This document shows positions 1-11,345 of a stretch of DNA of 64,000 nucleotides, piece by piece (position 1 is the stretch's first letter; each line of letters opens with the position of its first letter). The DNA is taken from assembly GCA_947095535.1 (NCBI GenBank), contig OX352772.1:120645877-120709876 (forward strand), in the 5' to 3' direction. A program made the translations under genes and the position numbers. The stretch is from Poecilobothrus nobilitatus. Its lineage: Eukaryota; Arthropoda; Insecta; Diptera; Dolichopodidae. The notes below the pieces were generated by a model. That model did not search any database. It was given only the letters and a program-made list of their open reading frames with translations, and was not told the origin of the DNA.

Positions 1-99
1 ACACAAAATATTCTGGGAGTAATTTCTAGGCTCCCTATTATTTTTGGTTGAGTTTGGACCAAAACTTAGGGTAGCTCTCGAACACCTAACTTTTAGATC

Positions 100-1332
100 C
101 CCACATTTTTTTTGAAATAGAGCTATTAAATTAACTGCTGATAGATCTCATAAAAATATTAATTTTATTTTTAATAACTTTTTTTTGTAGCCCCACCTGT
201 TACGGAGCTACAGCTCCCCAAAGGTTCAAAAAGGCTCTATATTTAAATTGTTATAGAACAAGTTGTATAAGGTATATCTTAATTTTGAAAACGCCAAACG
301 ATTACTACTTTTATTATCTTTAAAAGTATATATACAATAAATATATATTTGTGGCATACGGTGTCTTAATTTACCGTTATGCGAAACTCAAATTTTGCAA
401 AATCCTTTAACCCTTCTATCTTCTCAACGGTTTAAGTTGGAAACTTGAAATTTTGACAGAAGTCAAATTTAGATTTTTGAAAATAAGTATGAGTCATTTC
501 AGAAATTTTTTTTGTATCACCCCCCGTTTAGGAGCTGTAAGGGGTCAAAAACTGAAAATTTCCTATTTTGAAACACCTGTAACTTGAACACCTGTTAACA
601 TTTTTTTGAAGTAATACACAAAAATTAAAGCTTCAACATTATACTCTTATTTCTGTTAACAACTTTTTTTAATAATATAGGGTTACTTTATAATTGACGA
701 AAGTGTTACTTGATTTTTTCAAATTTTCTAACAAATTTCTTCAACAAATTTTTTGCATTTTGTTTTACTCGATAATTTGAAATTGTTGAGGATATAATGC
801 GTAGTACAAAAAAATGTAAATAAATAAACAACATAACGGTTGCTTGAAGAATTGTTATTTATATGATATTGATATATATACATACTTATATAATATCATG
901 TTTATTATTATTCACATATCGTATATGTCACTAGTGAATGAATGATAAGAGTATATATGTATATTATATAGCGCCGTATTTACATACATATATGTATTTT
1001 ATTGTACTTATAAGAAATTATTCTGTCAATGGAATATTTAAATATAATATAATATAATATTTAAAATTATATTTATTATTTTGTACTAAGTAAATTTAAT
1101 ATAAATTTACCGCTTAGTATTAAATGGTACTATAGAATATTTGAAAAAGTTTTGGATTGATAATCGTTATGTGGAAGGTTAGAATCTGCTTTTGAAGAAT
1201 GTGCATATAAATAAACATATAGTTTGAATATATGTACAACCCATAGTACTAGAAATTATAAAATTCACTCAAATTATTTTAAAATACTAAAATATTTAAA
1301 AAATATTATTGTAAGCAGAGTGACAGGCTGTG
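100..1332. repeat. Unclassified repeat family A, copy A1
   Basis: AT-rich noncoding repeat with no long ORF. From about 341 to 1,332 it aligns over its whole length with copy A2 (2,079-2,626 plus 3,924-4,336). From about 140 it also shares blocks with a more diverged copy at 12,790-13,290. Shared blocks include GGAGCTACAGC, AATTTACCGTTATG and CTTGAAATTTTGA. The left limit is unclear and may lie outside the window. No terminal repeats or coding capacity were recognised, so the class is unknown. Confidence 0.7.
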
Positions 1333-2078
1333 AACATACTAACGGTTCGTACGGGTATCTAAGAGTTGACAAAGGCAACTGTATTCTTCCTCGTTTTTAA
1401 TTATTGTTATTTATTTATTTTTATTTAACATTAAAACTAATTATAAAATTTTGTTATAAAATTAAAATTAACTGTTAAGTTTAACTTTTCACAACAATGA
1501 ACTGTTTAGTTTCTATTCTTATGTTGAACTAACTTTTTACTAAATAATATTTTTCTTAAACAAGTTCTAAATAAAACGACTTCACAATACCACAAAGGAA
1601 AAGCAAAACTAAAGGTTTAATAAGTAATATTATGTTGAGATCACGTTATCAGCAAAATTCATAAACAAATATTATTAATGACCTAATTTTTTTAGGTCAT
1701 TAAAGTTTAAAATTTGTTAATTATACAAGATTCATTTAAGTGCATTGCCTAAAAAAATTTAATTTATTGTTAAAACGCAACGCAGCAAAATCGACAAACA
1801 AAAAGTAAATCATTTTTAAAACTAAACATTGAAAGGGAATGAAAAAATGTTGAGAAACATTTCTTAAGTGCGTTGAACAGAAACAGATGAGAAATGCTTT
1901 TTAAGTGTATTGAACATAAAAATTAAGAATTACGAAATTTTAGTTATGAAGACAGTTTTAAAATACATTAGGAAATTTATATTACCTAAAATAAAATTTT
2001 AAACTTAGGTTTTTAAATTTTCTAAGTGTCAATTACTATTTTCAAGACATTTTAGGTCTTATATTACTATATAATAAA
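1333..2078. other. AT-rich spacer between repeat copies
   Basis: No gene seen. The only structure noted is a perfect inverted repeat, arms 1,675-1,686 and 1,692-1,703 (TTAATGACCTAA and its complement) around a 5-base loop. Confidence 0.5.
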
Positions 2079-2626
2079 AATATGTTTGTGCCATACGGTG
2101 CCTTAATTTGCCATTATGCGAAACTGAATTATTGCAAAATTCTTTAACCCTTCTATCTTCTAAACGGTTTAAGTTAGAAACTTGAAATTTTGACAGAAGT
2201 TAGATCTTTGAAAATAAGTATGAGTCATTTCATAAAATATTTTTCCCTTTTAGAAGCTATAAGTGGTTAAAAACTGAAAATTCCCTATTTTTAAACACCT
2301 GTAACTTGAACACCTTTCCAAATTTTTTTGAAGCAATACGTAAAAATTAAAGCTCCAACATTATACTCTTATTTCCGTTAATAACTTTTTTTTAATAACA
2401 TAGGGTTACTTTATAATTGACGAAAGTGTCACTTGATTTTTTCAAATTTTCTAACAAATTACTTTAACGAATTTTTTGCATTTTGTTTTACTCGATAATT
2501 TGAAATTGTTGAAGATATAATGCGTAGTACAAAAAAAATAAATAAATAAACAACATAACGGTTGCTTGAAGAATTTTTATTTTTATGATATTGATATACA
2601 TACATACTTATATAATATCATGTTTA
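2079..2626. repeat. Repeat family A, copy A2, left part
   Basis: Aligns with 341-905 of copy A1 with scattered substitutions and short indels. It is interrupted at about 2,627 by a poly-T run that marks the tail of a minus-strand LINE; the repeat resumes at 3,924. Confidence 0.75.
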
Positions 2627-3923
2627 TTTTTTTTTTTTTTCTTTATTATTAATAATATAATATACATAGTATACAATGTTTCATTTGAACAAAATTTTTG
2701 AATATATACAAATATTTGTTTTATATTTTACAAAATATTAGTTTTTTAAATTAAATTATAATTTAGTTGTATTAGTCTAATTCTTATTTAAATGTGCTAA
2801 AGTATACATTATTTATATTAAACTTAGTAATATTCAATTACGACCTTAGCCTAAGCTGTATGGTCTCATATTATTTTAATTTCATTTTAATTTTAACGTT
2901 TATAATTGCAATCTTAATTTTAAATCTTAAATATTATATTTAAATTTCAACCTTTATTTTAATATGCTTATAAAATTCTCTTATATATATGTAATTTTAT
3001 TAAATAAATTTACCAATGTTCATGCAAAACAATAAATGAAACTACTATAATGCCATTGACTCTAGTTATGAGAGCTCAAAATATGCTCAATTATTTTTTT
3101 TTTTAAAATATGCAATTTATCAATGAGTTTTAATTCAAGTGGTAGTTCATTATACTTTTTTAAACTAATATATAAACAATTTTTTTTTTGTTTTTCAGTT
3201 CTGAACAAAGCAAGATAAAAATTAGATTGGTTCCGAGTGTTTCTGTTATGTATATCAAAATTTCTATTCAGGATAAAATTATGTTTGATTTCATTGAAAA
3301 TTATTTTAAAAGCAATTAAATACAATTCACGTTCACATAAATTACTAAAGCTAATATAAGGGTTAGCGTATAACAAATTAGTAGGATGCCTTCTTGGATA
3401 GTTATGAATAATTTTGATCGCCCTTTTATTAAGTATGTCTAATTTATTTATATAAGATTGCGATGCTCTGCTCCAAATGGGAGTCAAATATATAAAGTGA
3501 GATTTTATATATGAGCAATAGATTTGATACATGCTTTCTTTATTTAAAAATTTTTGTAAACGTTTTAAGATAAAGATATAAGGAACGGTTTTTTTTATTA
3601 CAAAATTAATGTGATCATGCCACTTTAATTTGTTATCTATTATAAGACCAAGATAATTAAAGGATTCTACAATTTCTATAATATTATTTCTGAAATAAAA
3701 ATTTGAATCACTAAATTTTTTGTTTTGAAATAGCATAATTTTAGTTTTTTTAATATTCAGAGCAAGACGATTTTTAGTGAGCCACTCATCTATAATATTA
3801 AGATCATGATGAATAGCATTTCTCATTTCTTCCTCATTAGTTTCGGCGTATTTTAGTACAGCATCGTCCGCATATAATTGTATGGATCCTTTTAAGTTTA
3901 AACGGGATATGTATATGTACGGG
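2627..3923 (-). mobile_element. LINE 1: 5'-truncated non-LTR retrotransposon fragment
   Basis: Inserted in repeat copy A2. The left end is a poly-T run, i.e. the poly-A tail of a minus-strand insertion; the right end falls just before repeat A resumes at 3,924. It carries only the C-terminal half of a reverse transcriptase ORF and a 3' untranslated region (2,640-3,061). 5' truncation is usual for LINE insertions. No clear target-site duplication was found. Confidence 0.8.
3062..3915 (-). pseudogene. LINE reverse transcriptase, C-terminal part (CR1/Jockey-like)
   Basis: Open for about 280 codons and starting close to the RT catalytic box. It has YADD (in LYADDAVLKY), then the LGLIIDNKLKWHDHI region typical of LINE RTs, then a thumb/C-terminal region. 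The endonuclease and the N-terminal RT motifs are missing because the insertion is 5'-truncated. An ATG-initiated frame can be read from 4,069, but its first ~55 codons are repeat A2 target DNA, so that longer frame is a chance fusion. The frame itself has no internal stop, so the insertion is probably fairly young. The clade is uncertain. Confidence 0.75.
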
Positions 3924-4336
3924 ATATCGTATATGTCACTGATGAATGAATGATAAGAGTATAGATGTATATTATATAGCGCCGTATTTACATACATATA
4001 CATATATATTTTATTGTACTTATAAGAAATTATTCTATGAATGGAAATATTTTTAAAGAAATATTGCAATGTATGGCGATATACTTATAACAATATAAAT
4101 ATACTATGTACGCATTAATATAATATAATATTTAAAATTATATTTACTATTTTGTACTAAAAAAGTTTTGGATTGATAATCGTTATGTGGAAGGTTAAAA
4201 TCTGATTTTGAACAATGTATAAACATATAGTTTGAATATATGTACAACGCATAGTTCTAGAAATTATAAAATTCACCCAAATCATTTTAAAATACTAAAA
4301 TATTAAAACCATAATATTGTAAGCAGAGTGACAAGT
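3924..4336. repeat. Repeat family A, copy A2, right part
   Basis: Continues copy A2 after the LINE. It matches 914-1,332 of copy A1 and ends at the same point (CAGAGTGACA), after which the two copies diverge. Confidence 0.75.
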
Positions 4337-5129
4337 TTGTTTTTTATTGCGCAAATTCATATGCTTAATAAAATATACATAGGTAAAAGATATAAAAGAA
4401 ATGAAAAAGAAAAAAATAAAAATAAATAAAAACTAAAATTTTTGATGGTACTACATAAGACCTGTATTAAATATGTACACATGAACTTCAAAAATATTTT
4501 GCATTCTTTTAATTCCTGTTTACCTGTTGTAAAATAAATTGTAACAACTAGTTCGACTCTTTCAAACAATTTAAAAATTTATGAATGCTGATAGTAAAAA
4601 AGAAAAACAAAATTTTTAAATGTACAGCGTTCTTTAAAATTGAAAAGAAAAATTGTAAACCTGTTTTTTTTTGGCTAGCATAAAGAATTGAATTTGAAAA
4701 AGATAAAGTATAGTAAGATATACATAAGTAGATACAACGAATTAAAAAAAAAAAAAATTGCATACTTAATTTTTTTTTTCTGCTTAAATAAAAATGTGAT
4801 CTGTTCTGAGATGTATCTATTTGTGTTTTTCTACTAAGTATTTAGAGAAGAAAAGAGAAAACGAAAGTAATTAATTAATTCATTGCATGCCATGTAAGAT
4901 TTTTATTTTTTTTATTTTTAAATAAGAATGTTGAAAAAATATGAATAAAAGAAAATAAACAAGAAATCAAAAATATGGAAGTGCTTAAAGATATACTCTT
5001 TAGATGCATTGTATGTTTTTTTTTGGATAGAATAAAAAATAATTCAAAGAAATGTTAAATACTTTTTACGAAGTTCGCGTGGTTAAATTGTAGAAATAGT
5101 GAGACCAACTTTTTCTATACGCCTTTGAA
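4337..5129. other. AT-rich stretch with nothing recognised
   Basis: Rich in A and T runs. Short open frames here are low-complexity (Phe/Leu/Lys) and match nothing I recognise. Confidence 0.5.
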
Positions 5130-5520
5130 ATGGGTTGGGTATGAAACCCCAAATCGCAAAATCCCAATCACAAAATCCCAAACACCAAATCCCAATTTCC
5201 AAAATCCCAAAAAATTTTCAACTTATTACAAAATCCCAAATTGCGAAATCTTATTCGGGTTGGGTACGAAATTATAAAAAATAATTTCAGGAACAAAAAT
5301 TTCAAGAAAAAACAGGTGGACTCACTGTTAAACACGGTCAAAACAAATATCTCTCTTCACTTTATATCCGTCGCCATTGTATTAAAGGTGGAAAGACTTA
5401 GCCGCACGGGTTCTGCTAGTAAATACGAATTTCAAAATCCAAATATTTAAATCAAAACTTTCAAAATCCAAATGCTTCAAAATCCAAACTTTCAAAATGC
5501 GAACTTTCAAAATTCAAACA
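5130..5520. repeat. Degenerate AAAATCCCA / TTTCAAAATCC repeat clusters
   Basis: Two clusters of imperfect short tandem repeats. At about 5,148-5,250 the unit resembles AAAATCCCA; at about 5,430-5,520 it resembles ACTTTCAAAATCCAA. Between them is about 180 bp of unlike sequence. GGGTTGGGTA followed by (T or C)GAAA occurs at both about 5,130 and 5,255. No coding function is apparent. Confidence 0.6.
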
Positions 5521-5699
5521 TGTATAAAAACTTCGTGCAAGGGGGCAACCCTGATTTTCGATCCTACTTTAAAATCTATACTTATAGGGGGCCCATATTG
5601 ATACCAATTTCATAAAAAATTAAATCTCTATGAAAAATAGTAAATTTTGTAAAAATTTCGATATTTTTATATGAAAAAAATTAATTTTGAATGAATGGG

Positions 5700-6655
5700 T
5701 TAATAAGATAATAAGCCATGAAAACTCTGTGAAGAGAGTAAAAGAGAATAACGGTTTACCAACTACTGAAAAAGCCAATTTTACCAGAAAAATAAAACCT
5801 CCTCCGGCTATATTAAGTAATATTGGAGAATACCACAAAGTTAATATTAAATTCTCAAAGAAGTAAATATTAATTATAAAGTTATAATGATGAACAACCA
5901 CCAATTAAAAATTAATGTTGATGAAGAAGGAGAATACAGAGAATTGACAAAGCTTATAAATGAAGCTAAATTAGAATGGCACACGTTTGAAAATAAGTTG
6001 ATCAGGCCAATCAAAGTTGTGGCTAGGAACTTGCACCCATTATGCCAACCTGAAGATATAAAAAATTAACTTAAAAGCAGGCGTTTCGAAATCCTTGATG
6101 TTTCAAATAAAACTAAAAAAAATAATAAAGAAAATATAGTCGATTACCTTTATTTATGTTAACATTTGAAAATACTGAAGATATAAATAAAATTTATAAA
6201 ATAGAATTTATTCAGCACATAAGAGTGAAAGTTGAAGCTCTTAGAAAAAACAATCAGATTCCTCAGTGTAAAAAGTGCCAAAGATATGGCTATATACAAA
6301 AATTCTGCGTCTAGCACAATGCGTAAAATGCGCTGGCGCACATTTATCATCAAAGTGTGACAAAGGAAAAAAAGTGCCTGCTAAATGTGCTAACTGCCTT
6401 GAAACTCATCCTGCCAACTATAGGAGATACTTTGTTGCAAAGGAATTACAAGTAAAAAAATTTAAAAATTAATCCAAAGCAAACTAAATTACTTGAGTTA
6501 AATCCAAGAAGCCTCAGAATTTTTGAATGTCGTAAGGTTACTAAGGGCTTATCGTTTGCCCAAGTAGCACAAGATAGTCATAAAAATCGAACTAATACAT
6601 TAAAAGAAAATAATACAAAACAAAGTAACACAACAATACAAAAATTAACTGATAA
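5700..6655 (+). pseudogene. Jockey-like LINE ORF1 (nucleic-acid-binding gag-like protein), broken
   Basis: Several frames together read as a LINE ORF1. First comes a proline-rich KIKPPPAILSNIGEYHKV-like stretch (about 5,780-5,850), then 5,887-6,069, then a cysteine-rich end with zinc-knuckle spacing: CKKCQRYGYIQKFC at about 6,270-6,310 and CVKC, CDKG and CANC between 6,310 and 6,420. Such ORF1 proteins bind the element RNA in the cytoplasm. At least three frameshifts or stops break it. The 3' end is split by another LINE fragment; an ORF1-like tail (MQMMQNMLNTMDE) resumes at about 7,060-7,156, just before the endonuclease. Confidence 0.65.
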
Positions 6656-6659
6656 TCGT

Positions 6660-7056
6660 CAAAGTGTTTTTAAAAAGATGGCGAAATACAGCTTATGGAA
6701 ATTCGTTTATCATGCGCACGTCCCGTTTGTGGAACCATATACCATCACATGTGTTCCCTAAAGTTGGTAATTCATATATGTACGATTTAGTTAAGTTTAA
6801 GAAGAACATTAACATCTTTCTTCAAAATATCCCTCCAAATTTTCTTACCTATCCCCCATAAACCAAATTTATTAATACCAATTTCCCTAGTATTCCTTCG
6901 CACATTCCTATCCCCAAAACCAAACTGTACATGTGTATTAAAGATTCCATCCTAAAGCTTCGTTTTAAAAGGGGGTGGTTTTTATCAGTTAAAGTACAAC
7001 ACTACCCTGAGGAAGTACGTGCAGACTTTAGAGTTTTCCACCAACCTTCGATAAAA
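6660..7056 (+). mobile_element. 3' fragment of a second LINE nested in the Jockey-like ORF1
   Basis: A 65-codon frame (6,664-6,861) ends like the C-terminus of CR1/Jockey-group polyproteins: RT-x-RLWN-x-(I/L)P-x-x-VFP, followed by FKKNINIFLQ. About 200 bp of untranslated sequence follows. It separates the body of the surrounding ORF1 from its tail, so it is nested. Exact ends and a target duplication were not resolved. Confidence 0.5.
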
Positions 7057-7184
7057 AAAATAACATTATAATGCAAATGATGCAAAATATGTTAAATACA
7101 ATGGACGAAATCTGAACACAATTAAATAAACTAGAAAAGATATATAGCAATAGTTAAACATATACACCAAAAAAATTATAAACA

Positions 7185-7660
7185 ATGGTCGAAAAGAAAT
7201 TTAATATTTCTATGTGGAACGCAAATGGCATACTTAATAAAACGCCAGCACTAGAATTATTTTTAAAAGTTCAAAATATCGATGTGTGTCTACTATCAGA
7301 AACTCATATGACAAGACAGTCAGAGTTAAAGATATTAGGCTACACATGCTATGAAGCAGTACATCCAAGCAATCATGGGGAGGAGGCAGTGCAATTTTAG
7401 TAAAAAATGCTATATTACACCATGAAGAGTGTAATGTACAAACTGGTGGGTTTCAACTCTCAGTAATACAAATCAAGTGCCTTAAGCAAAATCTTAATGT
7501 AGGTGCTTTATATTGTCGTCCTAAAGGCAATATTAAGAATACTATATATAAAAATATAAAAAAATAGACAATGCTATCAAAAATTTTATAAAAATTGTGC
7601 GAAATTGTGCACAAATAGTACAAAAGAATGTAAATATAAAGCAGCAGGTTATAATTATCC
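7185..7660 (+). pseudogene. Jockey-like LINE ORF2, endonuclease fragment
   Basis: Starts MVEKKFNISMWNANG and carries the start of an APE-type endonuclease: SMWNANG (metal-binding Asn), LLSETH (catalytic Glu) and, after a frameshift near 7,370, the strand region VGALYCRPKG. This domain nicks target DNA in LINE retrotransposition. It lies directly after the ORF1 tail, as in intact Jockey-type elements. The frame is broken at about 7,370 and 7,560; the rest of the endonuclease and the RT are missing, replaced by Maverick sequence from about 7,680. Confidence 0.7.
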
Positions 7661-7689
7661 TGGATATATTTTAAATATGTCACGGAGAA

Positions 7690-8100
7690 GGTGATTTTAC
7701 AATAGGGTTTTTTAAAGGAATGTTTTAACCAAATTTTACAAAAATTCCCAGACTTTAAAAAGCATAAAAATAGAATTGTAGAACTACATAAATCAAATTT
7801 AAAAACATTATACTTGATACCAGTTATTAAATCTGATATTATATTTGTATATACTGACATTATTGAAGCACACATCGTTGGAGATAATACTATAAGATGT
7901 TTAAGAGCAACAATGAATAAAAATGTATATGAAAATAATTCAATAGAATTTAAAAATGCTGTTGAAAAGAAAAGTTTTGACAATAATTCTATTTTATTAT
8001 GTGTGGTATTCCAAAGAATTTCTTTACTAGTAGTATTTCAACAAAAGTTGTACTGCATTTTAAAAATATTATTTAGTTCAATCAGGAAAAGTTTTTGATG
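7690..8100 (+). pseudogene. Conserved Maverick protein of unknown function, remnant
   Basis: After a broken start (GDFTIGFFKGMF, about 7,690) a frame at 7,814-8,098 reads VIKSDIIFVYTDIIEAHIVG followed by TIRCLRAT. This resembles a protein common in animal Mavericks with an IYVYxDIIExxxVG core. I recall the pattern rather than an assigned function; the family is often only called uncharacterised. Stops at about 7,724 and frameshifts make it non-functional. The C-terminus is replaced by low-complexity sequence. Confidence 0.5.
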
Positions 8101-8119
8101 ATATTGGCCCACTGTTGCA

Positions 8120-8490
8120 TACTATTGTACATTAGCAAAGGCGTTGAGGGTTAGGGAGTTTTTTCGGTGCATTTTTTAAATATTTAAAACAAATATTAAA
8201 GTCTGGAGCAAATACATTAAAAATAGGTTATTAACTCAGGGATTAATGCTTCATCTGATATTGTAAGAGGTGCAAATGTAAAAGCAGTTGTACCGGATCG
8301 AAGTAATGAGATAATAAAAAATTAAAGGCGAGTCGCAGTTCGAAAACTCAATGAAATGTGCAAGGTATGGACAAGGTAAAAGTAAAAGAAGAAAACTTAT
8401 AAAAAGACATCTCATTAACAATTTAAATTATTATACGTCAAAGCGACGCAAAATTAGTAGCAACAGGAAACAAAAAGATATTCTTGAACG
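8120..8490 (+). pseudogene. Small basic Maverick capsid-associated protein, remnant
   Basis: Broken frames give a glycine/phenylalanine start (GSFFGAFFKYLKQILKSGANTL), then a basic KSKRRK tail near 8,370-8,400. This looks like the short basic minor virion protein that precedes the major capsid gene in Mavericks. Position directly upstream of the capsid gene supports it. Stops and shifts every 30-50 codons rule out function. The assignment is tentative. Confidence 0.4.
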
Positions 8491-8493
8491 ATT

Positions 8494-9830
8494 ATGATTG
8501 AGTGTATGAAATCCGAGTTGGATATATTTAAAATACAAGCCATTCAGTCAAGTATATTGCGTTCTGAAGAAGTTTCCTATAACACTATCGCTTCTCCAGA
8601 TAATCCATCAGTCATGGAAATTGTTTCATTAGGTCATGGTGATGCTTATAGAGACGTATTTTCTATATCTAAAATTTCAAGTACAATTTTAAAAAAAGAT
8701 GAAACTGAATCGACTAAAGATAAAGACAAAAAAACGAACGGAACTGCTAAACAACAACGAAATGTAGTTAATAATATGTTACACTCATTAATAAAACAAT
8801 GCAACGTTCAACTAAATGGAAAGAATATATCTCCATCAGATGGCAATTACCATTACAGAGCTTATATTGAATCATTATTAAATTACGGTACAGATGCCGC
8901 TACAACCCATCGAGAATGCGCTGGATTCACGTTAGATAAGTCGAATATAGCAAAAAACAGAAAAAAGTGGTTCAAAAGAACGTCAACAATTATACCAAAA
9001 TATCAATGTCGTAGAACTTTGGGTAAACTATATATAGATATGTTTAACCAACCTACACTTCTCATCAAACAATGTTGATGTGCGAATTCAGATGATTCTG
9101 ACGAATCTTAATAGTAAATTAAAAGCCACTTTATTTATGGAACGTATAATCCTCCATATTCCATTAATCCTAGTGTACTATTGAAACATAATGTTGTATT
9201 GGAAAAAACTAACGCCAAGTATAATTAAAAACGTGTAGATGTAAAAAGTTTTACAATTCTCCAAAATAGTTCTTAAATATCATTTGATAATGTTTTCATT
9301 GGACAATTATCAGACACAACAATATTTTGTATGACAAAAATGTAGGTTACTCTGGAAAAAGATCAACAATATTCATACAATTTTAAATACTTTGATATTC
9401 CACAATCTATATTAAACATAAATGGAGTTCGGGTACCAAATTCAGCAACTGAAAATGTTTAAATTTGTTTGTTTAAATTTTCCGAAGAAAGTAATTGCTA
9501 CACTAAAACGTATAGTAAACTTTTTTCAGGTACAGAAATTTACCATAATGATATAGGACATCAGACAACAAAGTGAATGTTTAGCAAGGGATTCTTTATA
9601 CTAGCATTTGATTTAACAACAAATGCATCTGGAAATGAATGTGTCAAGGTTTACTAAACCTGGGTATAATTATAATCAATTAATAAATATAATATAACCA
9701 TAATCAATAGAGGCAAGGCTATCAAAGTCCTTTGCATCAACACTAACTGCTATTGTTATGGAGAATTTGATTCAAGCTTACAAATTTATAAAAATATAAA
9801 TATATTTACAAACATATAAATAGCATACAT
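8494..9830 (+). pseudogene. Maverick major capsid protein (double jelly-roll), degenerate
   Basis: The first 194 codons (8,494-9,078) are open and match the N-terminus of Maverick capsid proteins: CxKSELDxF near the start, then VNNMLHSLIKQCNVQLNGK and YRAYIESLLNYGTDA. After 9,078 the match continues through shifting frames (SINPSVLLKHNV, DNVFIGQLSDT, LNINGVRVPNSA, TKTYSKLFSGT, GFFILAFDLTT, AIVYGEFDS). Double jelly-roll capsid proteins form the hexon lattice of the predicted virion. At least six stops or shifts occur after residue 194. The left edge of the tandem duplication (9,131) falls in the middle of the gene, so copy 2 has only its C-terminal part. Confidence 0.8.
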
Positions 9831-9856
9831 GAAAGTAAATATTAATATTTGACAAA

Positions 9857-10183
9857 ATGGCACTGTCTTGTGAATTTGATCTGACATTTTGTTGTGATGA
9901 TAATAATAACTTGTTTGCGAAAGATATTTGTATAGTTGATATTAAAGAACCTTCTAAAAAAATTGTAAAAGAGCTCTAGCATAAATTTCCAACTCGGGAT
10001 TTGGCAAATGATAATTTTGAAAATTACTCTTTCGGGACTGTGTACAACGATAAAATAATTAAAGAGCTCTGTGAAGTACTACAAAAATTTGATGCTATTA
10101 TAACAAATAAAAAAATCAAAAAAGAATTTTTATCGCACATTAAAGAAACAACCAAAGTATATGACTTGAGTCAATTTGATTAA
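9857..10183 (+). pseudogene. Short Maverick ORF upstream of the protease
   Basis: Reads from ATG at 9,857 (MALSCEFDLTF), with KDICIVDIKEP at about residues 22-32, one in-frame TAG near 9,977, and then an open stretch to the stop at 10,181-10,183. The stop overlaps the ATG of the protease (TAATG), which suggests the two frames were once adjacent genes. It resembles a short uncharacterised insect Maverick protein with a KEIxIxD core. Its function is unknown and the link is from memory. Apart from one stop it is well kept. Confidence 0.5.
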
Positions 10184-10670
10184 TGAACACCCTAGAAATA
10201 AGCAGTATATTAAAATGTAAAAAATACACAAGTAAATTTTTTAAGGCATTTTTTACTTTAGATCAACTCTCCAAAATAATTAAAAAAACAAACTTTTTTA
10301 ATTGTAAACACTGACAAAGCAAAAGATCCAGGGATACATTGGTTAGCTATTTAAATTCCAATACATGGCTGTATTGAATACTTTAATTTGTTTGGTAAAA
10401 AACCAAATAAATTAGAAATTTTGAGTTACTTAAAAAACCAATGTATAATTTGTAATGAGAAACAGTTACAAAGTAACTATTCAGATGTATGTGGACAATA
10501 TTGTTGTACGTAGTATAAATGTTACGGTTGTATATAGTATGAACAACCAAAATTTAATAACATAAATCAATTAGAAGACGACAAATTGATTCTAACAACC
10601 TTTCAAATTGTACTTGGAAAATATAACTCATTACAAACTTGAGTTCCTAAAACGTATAAATAATAAAAAC
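10183..10670 (+). pseudogene. Maverick cysteine protease (Ulp1/adenain type), broken
   Basis: Starts MNTLEISSILK and continues YTSKFFKAFFTLDQL, the typical start of Maverick proteases. The catalytic His is in GIHWLAI (about 10,337), followed by IEYFNLFGKKP, and the catalytic Cys in SDVCGQYCC (about 10,485). In related viruses this enzyme matures capsid proteins. Catalytic His and Cys are still readable, but frameshifts near 10,310 and stops at about 10,350 and 10,510 break the frame. It lies between the short ORF and a further conserved Maverick frame. Confidence 0.75.
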
Positions 10671-10689
10671 AATATAAACAACTTTTAGT

Positions 10690-11226
10690 AAAATTAAAGT
10701 AATGAAGGAACCAACTCAAAACAAAAATTTCTTGCTAAGTTACACTTATTTTCTCAATATAAGTCATACATTAAAAATTTCTGTCGGGTTTGATTGGAAG
10801 TAGTTTGAAGCTTTAATCATATTTCATCGTATCTGTAGAAAGGAAATTGCCTTGAAACATCATGAATTGAATAAATTTTATTACCAATTTAACAAAAAAC
10901 GCTTCATGAGCAGATAATAAAAGTCATAAAACATATAGTTTCCATTATCTTTTAATATCGGCAAACGATAAAGCATAACTATTGACAGAGAAGAAGCAGG
11001 AAAAAATTACTATTTAAATAATTTCCTTAATACTGTGATAACATATAATAAAAATGCTGAGCTTAATTTAAAACAATATGTTGGAAAATATCTAAAATTA
11101 TGTGGTGAACAGCAGGTATTAAAGTTACAATTAGAAATTTATATACCAATGCAACATTTTAATGTTCAATGCAATTATTCAAGGCTATTTTTTGAAATTC
11201 CTGTAATTTTAAAAGAAAAAATCTGA
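10690..11226 (+). pseudogene. Conserved Maverick ORF of unknown function, broken
   Basis: Fragments read ISVGFDWK and RKEIALKHHELNKFYYQFN (about 10,780-10,900), then DREEAGKNYYLNNFLNTV (about 10,985) and an open stretch of 63 codons to a TGA at about 11,224. I recall similar uncharacterised proteins with a GFD motif in insect Mavericks. No enzyme motif is visible. Several stops lie between the blocks. Function unknown. Confidence 0.45.
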
Positions 11227-11345
11227 ATATACTACATAAAATAAATACAATGTGATTTATTGTCAAAAATTATTGTTTTATTTTGTATTTTGTTTATATA
11301 TGTATTTGTTTACATATAAACTAAAATATATTTCTATATAAATCC

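Noticed and set aside
4357..4763. Two minus-strand frames of about 70 codons
   Set aside because: AT-rich, Phe/Leu-rich, no motif and no homology I recognise.
7453..7983. Minus-strand frame of 176 codons
   Set aside because: Low-complexity Phe/Leu/Tyr translation opposite LINE and Maverick remnants that read well on the plus strand; a shadow frame.
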